Shown piece by piece: positions 37,001 through 48,900 of a stretch of 64,000 nt of DNA; the first letter of the stretch is position 1, and each line of letters begins with the position of its first letter. The stretch is from Actinostola sp. cb2023 (lineage: Eukaryota > Cnidaria > Anthozoa > Actiniaria > Actinostolidae). The stretch covers positions 1-64,000 of the forward strand of contig JAUJYZ010001308.1 in the NCBI GenBank assembly GCA_033675265.1. Reading direction: 5' to 3'. The translations under genes and the position numbers were made by a program. The notes below the pieces were generated by a model that had not been told where the DNA came from, searched no databases, and saw only the letters and a program-made list of their open reading frames with translations.

Positions 37001-39228
37001 ACCAGTGAAAGCACTGACGACCTGCAGCCAGAAAGTGAGACTGTAGCAAGAGCATTGACTACAGATTCTGAGACGATTGATTCTACTGCTGGAAGACGAC
37101 GGGGGACGATCAAGGAAAGGCGTGACTGATAAGGGTAAAACTACTACCAGTGAAAGCACTGACGACCCCGCTGCCAGAAAGTGAGACTGTAGCAACAGCA
37201 ATGTCTCCAGATGAAGAGACTGAGACGATGGATTCTACTGCTGGAAGACGACGATCACGATCACGGAAAGGTGTGGCTGATAAGGATAAAACTGCTACCA
37301 GTGAAAGCACTGATGACCCGCATCCAGAAAGTGAGACTGTAGCAACAGCAATGTCTACAGATGAAGAGTCTGAGACAATTGATTCTACTGCTGGAAGACG
37401 ACGAGGACGATCACGGAAAGGTGTGGCTGATAAGGGTAAAACTACTACCAGTGAAAGCACTGACGACCCACATCCAGAAAGTGAGACTGTAGCAAGAGCA
37501 ATGACTACAGATTCTGAGACGATTGATTCTACTGCTGGAAGACGACAGGGACGATCAGGGAAAGGTGTGACTGATAAGGATAAAACTACAACCAGTGAAA
37601 GCACTGACGACCCACAGCCAGAAAGTGAGACTGTAGCAAGAGCAATGACTACAGATTCTGAGACGATTGATTCTACTGCTGGAAGACGACGGGGACGATC
37701 AAGGAAAGGCGTGACTGATAAGGGTAAAACTACTACCAGTGAAAGCACTGATGACCCGCAGCCAGAAAGTGAGACTGTAGCAAGAGCAATGACTACAGAT
37801 TCTGAGACGATTGATTCTACTGCTGGAAGACGACAGGGACGATCAGGGAAAGGTGTGGCTGATAAGGATAAAACTACAACCAGTGAAAGCACTGACGACC
37901 CGCAGCCAGAAAGTGAGACTGTAGCAAGAGCAATGACTACAGATTCTGAGACGATTGATTCTACTGCTGGAAGACGACAGGGACGATCAAGGAAAGGCGT
38001 GACTGATAAGGGTAAAACTACTACCAGTGAAAGCACTGATGACCCGCAGCCAGAAAGTGAGACTGTAACAACAGCAATGTCTACAGATGAAGAGACTGAG
38101 ACGATTGATTCTACTGCTGGAAGACGACAGGGACGATCACGGAAAGGCATGACTGATAAGGATAAAACTACTACCAGTGAAAGCACTGACGACCCGCAGC
38201 CAGAAAGTGAGACTGTAGCAAGAGCAATGACTACAGATTCTGAGACGATTGATTCTACTGCTGGAAGACGACAGGGACGATCACGGAAAGGCATGACTGA
38301 TAAGGATAAAACTACTACCAGTGAAAGCACTGACGACCCGCAGCCAGAAAGTGAGACTGTAGCAAGAGCAATGACTACAGATTCTGAGACGATTGATTCT
38401 ACTGCTGGAAGACGACGAGGACGATCACGGAAAGGCATGACTGATAAGAATAAAACTGCTACCAGTGAAAGCACTGACGACCCGCAGCCAGAAAGTGAGA
38501 CTGTAGCAAGAGCAATGACTACAGATTCTGAGACGATTGATTCTACTGCTGGAAGACGACAGGGACGATCACGGAAAGGCGTGACTGAATAAGGATAAAA
38601 CTGCTACCAGTGAAAGCACTGACGACCCGCAGCCAGAAAGTGAGACTGTAGCAACAGCAATGTCCTACAGATGAAGAGACTGAGACGATTGATTCTACTG
38701 CTGGAAGACGACAGGGACGATCACGGAAAGGTGTGGCTGATAAGGATAAAACTACTACCAGTGAAAGCACTGACGACCCGTTACAGCCAGAAAGTGAGAC
38801 TGAGATTTTTTTACTGCTTCCATTGATAGAACAGTGTTTACAGATGAAAAGCCTGCGACAACTGATTCTAACCGCTGGAAGACGACGTTCACAAACTCAG
38901 AGAGGTAAAGCCCGCGAGGGGACCAGGAAAAAAGCAGATCAAAAGTGAAGAGTCATCGCCAGCTGTTGGCAAAAGAAGACTGACAAGAAGTAGGAAAATA
39001 TCCGATACCGACGATGGCGCGGGGGAGGACCGTCGAGTATGGACGAGGACGAAGACAGTTCAGCATCCAGAGCAAAACGGTCGAGGAGATCATTGTCGAA
39101 CAAAAGCGAAGACACACATATCACTTGCAGCAAATCCATTAGAAACTGCTGATGTACAAGAAACGAACAAAACACCTACAGTAGCAATCAAACCGCCGCG
39201 CTCTACGAAAAAGAAAATAGTGCTATGA
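25074..39228 (+). CDS. Unrecognised long protein: two Cys-rich modules, Pro-rich tracts, acidic and basic repeats (left copy)
   Basis: I do not recognise the family. Exons read: 25074-25082, 25165-25223, 27554-27667, 28006-28102, one ending 29547 (acceptor unclear), 29656-29775, 30045-30072, 30175-30642, 31195 to about 31240 (donor inside a satellite), 33153-33862, 33933-34372, 35589-39228. Two similar modules are visible: CPRC...VVFVIVDELFPMGDMPE...FLCRGFC...GAGFNVNW and CPYC...VKYIIVFADGMRDGDLP...FQCQVC..GFNLDW. After them come Pro-rich segments (PPPRVPPPR type, HPHHPHHRPPPGPP), an acidic repeat VGEDEVTQRTVTDDTDDN about 6 times, then about 18 copies of a 40-residue unit with GRRRGRSRKG basic patches. 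A nuclear, disordered protein of roughly 1,900 residues is inferred. Single-base insertions break the frame near 33550, 37098, 37166, 38589 and 38664; most are absent from the right arm. TGA at 39226-39228. Confidence 0.75.
25638..26936. mobile_element. 1.3-kb non-autonomous DNA transposon in intron 2 of the unknown gene
   Basis: The left end has AGCCGTGCCTTTGCATCGAA...AAGGGTGGACTAACATA; the reverse complement of the same string, with small gaps, forms the right end. The interior has a CRE-like palindrome cluster (GATGACGTCA near 26,690-26,723) and no transposase ORF. Mirror copy about 52,266-53,567. Confidence 0.8.
27783..27928. mobile_element. MITE with GCGCTTATTTG/GCACTTATT blocks
   Basis: ACCGTAATGATTTGAATAAG at the left pairs imperfectly with CTTATTCTAATTATTACAGT at the right. 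The interior is a run of G-rich GGGGC/GCTTATT units with a G10 tract. Lies in intron 3 of the unknown gene. Mirror copy about 51,273-51,419. Confidence 0.7.
28420..29405. repeat. 56-64-bp satellite in intron 4 of the unknown gene (left)
   Basis: About 16 monomers with core CACCCAACACTCATCTCACT followed by GGTGGTGAC or AGTGGTGAC. Monomers are pyrimidine-rich, and the CACTAG variants look like splice acceptors. The exon that follows has no clear acceptor of its own. Confidence 0.93.
29895..29985 (-). mobile_element. Possible retroposon 3' tail with (TAAG)n
   Basis: A (TAAG) run is followed by GACTTTATTTAACAAGCGTA and AAACTTGTGGCCCTTAGC. A related block (CTTTATTTCACGAG, AACTTATGGCCCTCC) follows an (AAT)n run at 5,856-5,955. 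Both look like 3' ends of one LINE or SINE family inserted in reverse. Mirror copies near 49,215-49,310 and 62,940-63,040. Confidence 0.45.
30804..31110. repeat. Near-perfect hairpin, about 150-bp arms, intron 8 of the unknown gene
   Basis: Centre at 30952 (TTTTACTAT A ATAGTAAAA). The arms stay paired out to about 30,804 and 31,110 with almost no mismatch over the inner 130 bp. Mirror copy about 48,105-48,412. Confidence 0.9.
31228..31800. repeat. 29-bp satellite at exon 9 of the unknown gene (left)
   Basis: About 19 monomers TATGATTGTACCAT/GG then GTGTTATATGCCAG. The first part equals the end of exon 9 (reading GDMIVPG) and the GTGTTA matches the likely donor, so this array too spans an exon-intron junction. 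The first monomer keeps an extra CTAGA. Confidence 0.9.
32148..32670. mobile_element. Tigger/pogo-like MITE
   Basis: CAGTGGAATCACGATTTTTC at the left and AAAATGGGATTCCACTG at the right, flanked by TA on both sides, as in the Tc1/mariner superfamily. Internal TTCGAAAAATTGGGAGTTCG blocks repeat. No intact transposase. Lies in an intron of the unknown gene. Mirror copy about 46,536-47,065. Confidence 0.8.
34534..35488. repeat. 18-bp satellite TATGCCTTCCAGAATAAC, about 53 copies, intron 11 of the unknown gene (left)
   Basis: Perfect or near-perfect 18-bp units with TTC/GTC exchange. All frames stay open because 18 is a multiple of 3, which produces spurious ORFs (AFQNNY, MPSRIT, VILEGI). It lies between the donor at 34373 and the acceptor before 35589. 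Every unit contains CCTTCCAG, an acceptor-like string. Confidence 0.93.
35627..35957 (+). repeat. 54-bp coding repeat, acidic 18-residue unit (left)
   Basis: Six in-frame copies encoding VGEDEVTQRTVTDDTDDN variants at the start of the last exon of the unknown gene. Mirror copy 43243-43574, where one unit has an extra T (near 43330) that breaks the frame. Confidence 0.92.
36580..38800 (+). repeat. About 120-bp coding minisatellite, 40-residue Ser/Thr-acidic/basic unit (left)
   Basis: About 18 copies encoding SETVARAMTTDSETIDSTAG, then GRRRGRSRKGVTDK, then GKTTTSESTDDPQPE. Two length classes occur (TDSETID and STDEESETID). The basic patch resembles an AT-hook but has Ser where the core Pro (RGRP) would be. 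Mirror copy about 40,370-42,640. Confidence 0.92.
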
Positions 39229-39950
39229 GACACTTAAAGACTTCGTTAGTTACTAGTTGTGCATTTATAGACTAATCACTTCGATAATCATTGTGTTTTT
39301 ATTGAGTGAATTCTTATGTCCAAGTCATGTAAGAAAGAACTAGCTAGAAGCCCTTCAGTTTCCCGCCATCCATATCTTATTTCATTCAAAATAATGTAAC
39401 GCATTGTTTGTTGAGTTGATCATATTGTGTGTAGACATGTTGTCGGTGTAAATTGTTTTAATACTGGCAGCCTCGAAATGTCTGTACAATTGTGGTGAAC
39501 TGCGTTAAATAGACTTTTTTCCTGTATTCTGTTTCCACTGTCCACCAACAGATAGTACCGGGTCGAGAGTGGGGTAGAAATAAAGTACATGTATCTTCTA
39601 CCCCACTCTCGGACCCGGTACTTATTGTTCGTTGGGACAGTGGCACCGAATACAGAAAAAGTCTATTAACGCCAAGTCACCACAATTGTTACAGACATTT
39701 CGAGGCTGCATGCATATTAAAACATTTACACCGAAAACATGTCCTAACAAATATGATCAACTCAACAGCGTTACATTATTTGAATGAAATAAGATATGAT
39801 GGCGGGACACTGAAAGGATTCTAGCTGTTCTTTATTACATGGCCTTGGACATAAGAATTCACTCAATAAAAAAACACAAGAGTATTCGAAGTGATTAATC
39901 TATAAATGCACAACTAGTAACTACGAAGTCTTTTAAGTGTCCTCATCCGC
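39229..39950. other. Palindrome centre: 3' flank of the unknown gene and its mirror
   Basis: About 350 bp of non-coding flank on each side of the 16-nt spacer 39580-39595. The spacer region contains AATAAA (39579-39584). The two sides differ by an indel every 10-20 bases, far more than arm sequence further out. Confidence 0.8.
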
Positions 39951-42900
39951 ACTATTTTCTTTTTCGTTATAGCGCGCGGTTTAGATTGCTACTGGAGGTG
40001 TTTTGTTCGTTTCTTGTACATCAGCAGTTTCTAATGGATTTGCTGCAGTGATATGTGTGTCTTCGCTTTGTTCGACAAGGGATCTCCTCGACCGTTTTGC
40101 TCTGGATGCTGAACTGTCTTCGTCCTCGTCCATACTCGGACGGTTCCTCCCCCGCGCCATCGTCGGTATCGGATATTTTCCTACTTTTTGTCAGTCTTCT
40201 TTTGCACCAACAGCTGACGATGACTCCTTCACTTTTGATCTGCTTTTTCCTGGTTCCCTCGCGGCTTTACCTCTTGAGTTTTGGTGAACGTCGTCTTTCA
40301 GCGGTAGAACTCAGTTTTCGCAGGCTTTTCCATCTGTAAACACTGTTCTATCAATGGAAGCAGTGCTCAGTCTCACTTTTCTGGCTGCGGGTTCGTCAGG
40401 GCTTTCAATGGTAGTAAGGTTCTATCCCTTATCAGTCCACACCTGTCCCGTGATAGTGCCTGCAGTCTTCCAGCCAGTAGAATCAATCGTCTCAGTATCT
40501 TCATCTGTAGACATTGCTGTTGCTAACAGTCTCACTTTGCTCGGCTGCGGGTTCTTCAGTGCTTTCACTGGTAGTAGTTTATCCTTATCAGTCACGCCTT
40601 TCCGTGATCGTCCCTGTCGTCTTCCAGCAGTAGAATCAATCGTCAGCTCATAATCTGTAGTTCATTGCTCTTGCTACAGTCCTCACTTTTCTGGCTGCGG
40701 GTCGTCAGTGCTTTCACTGGTAGCAGTTTTATTCTTATCAGTCATGCCTTTCCCGTGATCGTCCCTCGTCGTCTCCAGCAGTAGAATCAATCGTCTCAGA
40801 ATCTGTAGTCATTGCTCTTGCTACAGTCTCACTTTCTGGCTGCGGGTCGTCAGTGCTTTCATGGTAGTAGTTTTATCCTTTATCAGTCATGGCCTTTCCG
40901 TGATCGTCCTGTCGTCTTCCAGCAGTAGAATCAATCGTCTCAGAATCTGTAGTCATTGCTCTTGCTACAGTCTCACTTTCTGGCTGCGGGTCGTCAGTGC
41001 TTTCACTGGTAGTAGTTTTATCCTTATCAGTCATGCCTTTCCGTGATCGTCCCTGTCGTCTTCCAGCAGTAGAATCAATCGTCTCAGTCTCTTCATCTGT
41101 AGACATTGCTGTTGTTACAGTCTCACTTTCTGGCTGCGGGTCATCAGTGCTTTCACTGGTAGTAGTTTTAACCCTTATCAGTCACGCCTTTCCTTGATCG
41201 TCCCTGTCGTCTTCCAGCAGTAGAAATCAATCGTCTCAGAATCTGTAGTCATTGCTCTTGCTACAGTCTCACTTTCTGGCTGCGGGTCGTCAGTGCTTTC
41301 ACTGGTTGTAGTTTTATCCTTTATCAGCCACACCTTTCCCTGATCGTCCCTGTCGTCTTCCAGCAGTAGAATCAATCGTCTCAGAATCTGTAGTCATTGC
41401 TCTTGCTACAGTCTCACTTTCTGGCTGCGGGTCATCAGTGCTTTCACTGGTAGTAGTTTTTACCCTTATCAGTCACGCCTTTCCTTGATCGTCCCCGTCG
41501 TCTTCCAGCAGTAGAATCAATCGTCTCAGAATCTGTAGTCATTGCTCTTGCTACAGTCTCACTTTCTGGCTGTGGGTCGTCAGTGCTTTCACTGGTTGTA
41601 GTTTTATCCTTATCAGTCACACCTTTCCCTGATCGTCCCTGTCGTCTTCCAGCAGTAGAATCAATCGTCTCAGAATCTGTAGTCATTGCTCTTGCTACAG
41701 TCTCACTTTCTGGATGTGGGTCGTCAGTGCTTTCACTGGTAGTAGTTTTACCCTTATCAGCCACACCTTTCCGTGATCGTCCTCGTCGTCTTCCAGCAGT
41801 AGAATCAATTGTCTCAGACTCTTCATCTGTAGACATTGCTGTTGCTACAGTCTCACTTTCTGGATGCGGGTCATCAGTGCTTTCACTGGTAGCAGTTTTA
41901 TCCTTATCAGCCACACCTTTCCGTGATCGTGATCGTCGTCTTCCAGCAGTAGAATCCATCGTCTCAGTCTCTTCATCTGGAGACATTGCTGTTGCTACAG
42001 TCTCACTTTCTGGCAGCGGGTCGTCAGTGCTTTCACTGGTAGTAGTTTTTACCCTTATCAGTCACGCCTTTCCTTGATCGTCCCCGTCGTCTTCCAGCAG
42101 TAGAATCAATCGTCTCAGAATCTGTAGTCAATGCTCTTGCTACAGTCTCACTTTCTGGCTGCAGGTCGTCAGTGCTTTCACTGGTTGTAGTTTTATCCTT
42201 ATCAGTCACGCCCTTTCCCTGATCGTCCCTGTCGTCTTCCAGCAATAGAATCAATCGTCTCAGAATCTGTAGTCATTGCTCTTGCTACAGTCTCACTTTC
42301 TGGATGTGGGTCGTCAGTGCTTTCAACTGGTAGTAGTTTTACCCTTATCAGCCACACCTTTCCGTGATCGTCCTCGTCGTCTTCCAGCAGTAGAATCAAA
42401 TTGTCTCAGACTCTTCATCTGTAGACATTGCTGTTGCTACAGTCTCACTTTTCTGGCTGCGGGTCGTCAGTGCTTTCACTGGTAGTAGTTTTACCCTTAT
42501 CAGCCACAAACCTTTCCGTGATCGTCCTCGTCGTCTTCTAGCAGTAGAATCAATCGTCTGAGACTCTTCATCTGTAGACATTGCTGTTGCTACAGTCTCA
42601 CTTTCTGGCTGCGGGTCATCAGAGGGTACAGCCACTCCTTTCTGTTGCCGACCTCGTCGTTTTTGAGAGGAGTCTACTGCTGCCTCCAGACAACAGCTCT
42701 GAGGTATCCTCGTCAGCTCCCTTTCGTGATCTTGTAGTTCTTGTCTCCTTCTTTTATCGAATTCGTTTGTCTCTTTGTGTCCTCTATGTTCTGGTCATTA
42801 TCTGATGTGTTGGCGTTATGTGGTGGTGATGACACTGTGGCTGTTACTTCTATTTCCAATACACTAGATGGTAACTCTAACACCACATTTTTCCTTGCCG

Positions 42901-45900
42901 ACTCGGTTTTAACTTTGTCGAGATGCCCTGGTTCTTCGTCCTCTTCTACCTGTGTTTGGTTTCGTAGTGATTGTTCTTTTGACGTCTAATTCTACAGTAA
43001 GTTCTTCTGTGAACTGTCATCTGTGACTTTTCTGTTGTTTAGTATTCTCGTCTTCCTCATCTTCGTCTGTTTTGGATGGAGCTTTTTTTCTCTTGCGGCC
43101 TTGCTTAGTCCTGGGTGATATTGTTTGTATAGTAGTGAGAGCATCGCTTGATTGCTCAGTTTCTTTAGATGTGCTAGGTTTATCGGTAGTAAGTAAATCA
43201 CTAGCACTCTCACATGGTGTCACAAATTGATCTTCACTGGAATCATTGTCATCTGTATCATCAGTTACTGTGCGTTGTGTCACTTTGTCTTCACCAACAT
43301 TGTCATCTGTATCATCAGTTACTGTGCGTTTGTGTCACTTTGTCTTCACCAACATTGTCATCTGTATCATCAGTTACTGTGCGTTGTGTCACTTCGTCTT
43401 CACCAACATTGTCGTCTGTATCATGAGTTACTGTGCGTTGTGTTACTTCGTCTTCACCAACATTGCCGTCTGTATCATCAGTTACTGTGCGTTGTGTCAC
43501 TTCTTCTTCACCAACATTGTCATCTGTATCATCAGTTACTGTGCGTTGTGTCACTTCGTCTTCACCAACAGTAATTTCTGCTGTTGGTTCAGTTGGTTCT
43601 GTGTCTTGAATACCTAAGGTGGAATTAACAGTTTTGGATCAAACATGACATTGACACAACCACAAACACATTGGATAATAAGTGAGTAATTAAGGTAGAT
43701 CCCTATAGTTATATAGTTATTCTGGACGGCATAGTTATTCTGGACGGCATAGTTATTCTGGAAGGCATAGTTATTCTGGAAGGCATAGTTATTCTGGACG
43801 GCATAGTTATTCTGGACGGCATAGTTATTCTGGAAGGCATAGTTATTCTGGACGGCATAGTTATTCTGGAAGGCATAGTTATTCTGGAAGGGCATAGTTA
43901 TTCTGGAAGGCATAGTTATATTGGAAGGCATAGTTATTCTGGAAGGCATAGTTATTCTGGAAGGCATAGTTATTCTGGAAGGCATAGTTATTCTGGAAGG
44001 CATAGTTATTCTGGAAGGCATAGTTTATTCTGGACGGCATAGTTATTCTGGAAGGCATAGTTATTCTGGAAGGCATAGTTATTCTGGAAGGCATAGTCAT
44101 TCTGGAAGGCATAGTTATTCTGGACGGCATAGTTATTCTGGACGGCATAGTTATTCTGGACGGCATAGTTATTCTGGAAGGCATAGTTATTCTGGAAGGC
44201 ATAGTTATTCTGGACGGCATAGTTATTCTGGAAGGCATAGTTATATTGGAAGGCATAGTTATTCTGGAAGGCATAGTTATTCTGGAAGGCATAGTTATTC
44301 TGGAAGGCATAGTTATTCTGGAAGGCATAGTTATTCTGGAAGGCATAGTTATTCTGGAAGGCATAGTTATTCTGGAAGGCATAGTTATTCTGGAAGGCAT
44401 AGTTATTCTGGAAGGCATAGTTATTCTGGAAGGCATAGTTATTCTGGAAGGCATAGTTATTCTGGAAGACATAGTTATTCTGGAAGGCATAGTTATTCTG
44501 GAAGGCGTAGTTATTCTGGAAGGCATAGTTATTCTGGAAGGCATAGTTATTCTGGACGGCATAGTTATTCTGGAAGGCATAGTTATTCTGGAAGGCATAG
44601 TTATTCTGGACGGCATAGTTATTCTGGAAGGCATAGTTATTCTGGAAGGCATAGTTATTCTGGAAGGCATAGGCACCGATTTGCACAAAAGACAACAGAC
44701 ATCATCCACTGAATTGAACATTCCCTTTCCCTCCCTATAAAAGGGGTTCATTTCCTGCACACTATACTACTGACAATGATGTTATTCTTTGATTCCTGTG
44801 ACATTTGTATATACTGTAATGTTGTATAATTACCATCCCCTGCTGTTCTGTCATCAACCTGTTCTTCACTAAACGAGTTTGGTTCTTCACTACTCATGTT
44901 ATCATCTGTTTCTTGTCCTTCACCTCGAACCTTGTCAATCTGGTTCAACAATTCTTCAAGTCTGTGTGAATCTTCTAGTGATTTAGCTTCATCAACATCA
45001 TTGTTCTCAGTAACATCAGAAGTGATTGGGGTGTCTTGAGTAACATGTGTATTTACTGGAGAACCTAGATACTGGGTAAGGTCTTGCTGGGTATGTTCCT
45101 GGGGGTGCTGGTACTGATGGTGGTGGGTAATTGTAGTGGTACTCTGGTACTGGAGGTGGAGGGAAGGGTCGTGGGTATCCTCGTGGATGGTGAGGATAGT
45201 GACCAAATGGTGGTGGTGGTATGGGTGGCATTGGTGGTGGGTAGTAAGGGTCATGGTAACCATAGTCTGCATATCTATCACAAGAAGAAACAAACTTCAA
45301 CCACAACATTTAAACAACTTATAACAAGAACAACAGCAGTTTACCTCCCATACATAGGTGGGCCTGGTGGTGGTCTGTGGTGTGGATGATGTGGATGATG
45401 CCCATACTGATAAGGAGGTCTTGGGTACCTGGGTGGTAGTCCCCCACCATATGGTGGAGGAGCCCTGGGTGGTATATTCATTGGAGGTGGTACTCTAGGA
45501 GGTGGTACTCTAGGAGGTGGTACCCTAGGAGGTGGTACCCTAGGAAGTGGTACCCTAGGAGGTGGTACCCTAGGAAGTGGTACCCTAGGAGGTGGTACTC
45601 TGGGTGGTGGAATCCTAGGAGGTGGCACTCTGGGTGGGACATGTCCAGGTGGTGGTGGAACTGCAGGGCAACCTGGTGGAGGTATTCCGCGTGCGGCCCA
45701 GGAGGAAAGGCACGAGGGGGTGAAAAACCAGGTGGTGGAACTCTTGGTGGTGGTAGTCTTGGTGACATCCGTGGAGGTGGGATTCTTGGTGGTGGGATTC
45801 CATGGGGAGGCATTCTTGGAGGCGGCATTCCTGGACGTGGAGGTAGACCTGGAGGTGGAAAGGGGGGTTGATATCTTGTTGGGGGTGGTACCCGTGGTGG

Positions 45901-48900
45901 AGGAACACTTGATGTACTTGTTGTTGTGGTATTTGATGTTTCAGTAGAGCCTCCTTTAGCAATCCCAAAGATGAGTTCCAAGTTTGTGGATGACCAGTCT
46001 AAGTTAAAGCCATAATGACAGACTTGGCATTGAAATGATGGGGGATCATTTGTTCCTGCAATGTAAAGGGAGACTATTACTACTGTAGTCTGGATCCACA
46101 CTACTAATTATCATACATACAAGGTAATTGTAGAGCATTGTGGGTTAGACATGATACAAACAGACACAGATAACATAGACAGATTTTGGGAGTAAATTAA
46201 TACACAACTCAAAGTGAAATAAGATGGACTTGATATAGACAGACATGCTGAATTGGAACATCGAAGTTGTTGTACTCTGAAGAAAGATGATTCTTTTGTT
46301 GCCATGTTACATTGTCTTAAAACAGAACTTGAAAAAAGAGAACAGAAATCATCTTTTACAGTGTATTTTTTTAAATCATCTGAGAGTTTTACAAACCACA
46401 GTTACAAGATATGATTACATGTTTGCAGACCCTTGTAGAACAGGTCCCATTGCACCTTAATGATCTACAGTAATATTGTTAACATTTTTCATCCCATTCC
46501 CATCCTCCCTTTTTCAAAGTTAGTCAACATTATGATACAGTGGAATCCCATTTTTTCGAACCCTCGATTTTTTGAACCTCCCAATTATACGAACCAAACC
46601 TCGTTTCTCTTGGATTTGCTTCAGTCAAACACTGTAAATTTATTCCTGATCTTTCAAACCCTCAATGTTTCGAAACTCCCAATTTTTCAAACCAATTATT
46701 GGCTCCCGTAGCCAAAATTACCCTTGATTTCTTGAACCTTGTAAATTTAGGAACCAATTATGTGCACTTTGATCTAAATTACAACTTTTGGTAAGATGTA
46801 TTCATGGACTTCTTTTCCAGAATTACCATATGTACATCAATATTGGTTCTTGTTCTGCCGAATTAACTCTAATCTTTAAATTTACGTTTTGTTTGTACAT
46901 AAAGATCTGCAAAAGAGTGTCATAATACTTGATTGTTATAAGACAATTATATCCATCAATCTAGTTTAATCCAATGCCACCTTCGGTTTTTTCGAACTCC
47001 CAATTTTTCGAATAATTTATTATTGTCTCCCTTGGAGGTTCGAAAAATCGTGATTCCACTGTATATCCTGAAATACATATATCAGACGCAAAGAGAGAAT
47101 TCGAATTGGATCATATATCCTGTATATCCCTTGTAGCTAAAACTCTAACACTGGAGTTTTTTTAAATAAAATAAATTTAATAAAATAAATTTAATAAAAT
47201 AAATTTAATAAAATAAATTTAATAAAAAATAAATAAAATATAAAATAAAAATAGATACTGGCGTCTAATATAAACCCTGGCACAATCCAACACTGTAATA
47301 GTCAGCATTATTGTAATTATGTATATCCCTTTTTTGGAATGCATTAGAAATAAATAATTATAATTGTAGCTAAACTCTCACACTAGATGCTGGCATCTAG
47401 TATGACACCCTGGTACTGACAATCATACTGGCATATAACACCCTGGTACAATCATACTGGCATATAACACCATGGTACAATCATACTGGCATATAACACC
47501 ATGGTACAATCATACTGGCATATAACACCATGGTACAATCATACTGGCATATAACACCCTGGTACAATCATACTGGCATATAACACCATGGTACAATCAT
47601 ACTGGCATATAACACCATGGTACAATCATACTGGCATATAACACCCTGGTACAATCATACTGGCATATAACACCATGGTACAATCATACTGGCATATAAC
47701 ACCATGGTACAATCATACTGGCATATAACACCCTGGTACAATCATACTGGCATATAACACCCTGGTACAATCATACTGGCATATAACACCATGGTACAAT
47801 CATACTGGCATATAACACCATGGTACAATCATACTGGCATATAACACCCTGGTACAATCATACTGGCATATAACACCATGGTACAATCATACTGGCATAT
47901 AACACCATGGTACAATCATACTGGCATATAACACCATGGTACAATCATACTGGCATCTAGTATAACACCCTGGTACAATCATATCTCCATCCAACACTGT
48001 AACAAGGAGAACATTACCTGAAAGAAAAGAAAAAGGGATTAAGATATGAACAAGCAACAAAATCTTGTGTAGATACAATGTATATAATAATGATGTATGT
48101 TGTTAGATGTATATATGTACTGTATGTACTAGATGCGCAGCCATACTGTATGGGAATTACCATGTCAAACCACAGGCAAGACATTGTAATTATCACACAG
48201 ATGTGAATATTGTATCTCACTTATCATATCCAAACATGTATAACATCATGTTTTACTATTATAGTAAAACATGATGTTATACATGTTTGGATATGATAAG
48301 TGAGATACAATATTCACATCTGTGTGATAATTACAATGTCTTGCCTGTGGTTTGACATGGTAATTCCCATACAGTATGGCTGCTCATACAGTACATACAG
48401 TACATCTAAATAATAATTATTGTCAAGATATCAGTAAGTTTAGCGGAGAATATCAGAGTTAATGTTTATGCAAGTGAAGATGTTTTTGGATCATAATTAC
48501 AAGCTCTGTTATGGTTATGGCTGTGGTCAATAATTTATTGTTGTGAATCAATAATCTATAATCCAATACCTTTTGCCATCTTGAAAGCTTGATCTCTTTT
48601 AATGAGTTCACGCAGTGTGAAAGGCAGGTCTCCATCACGCATGCCATCAGCAAAGACAATGATGTATTTAACATTCTTAGAGTAACAATAAGGACAGCCG
48701 CCGTCACTAGACACAGGATACTGAAAACTTTTATCTTGTGATTCTATTGTAGAAGTATTGGTTGATGACTGAACACTACTTGATGTGCTCTGTGTTGAAT
48801 AAACAGTGTGTGTTGTTCTAAGATGAGGAGGAATGGTATCATCAGGTTGGGGTGTTTCACTCTCATAACTTGGTTGGTTTTCTGTCTCTTCTGTTATATC

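Noticed and set aside
40003..43617. Plus-strand ORFs reading SVTPFRDRPCRLPAVESIVS and CHFVFTNIVICIISYCA
   Set aside because: Antisense of the coding repeats of the minus-strand copy of the unknown gene.
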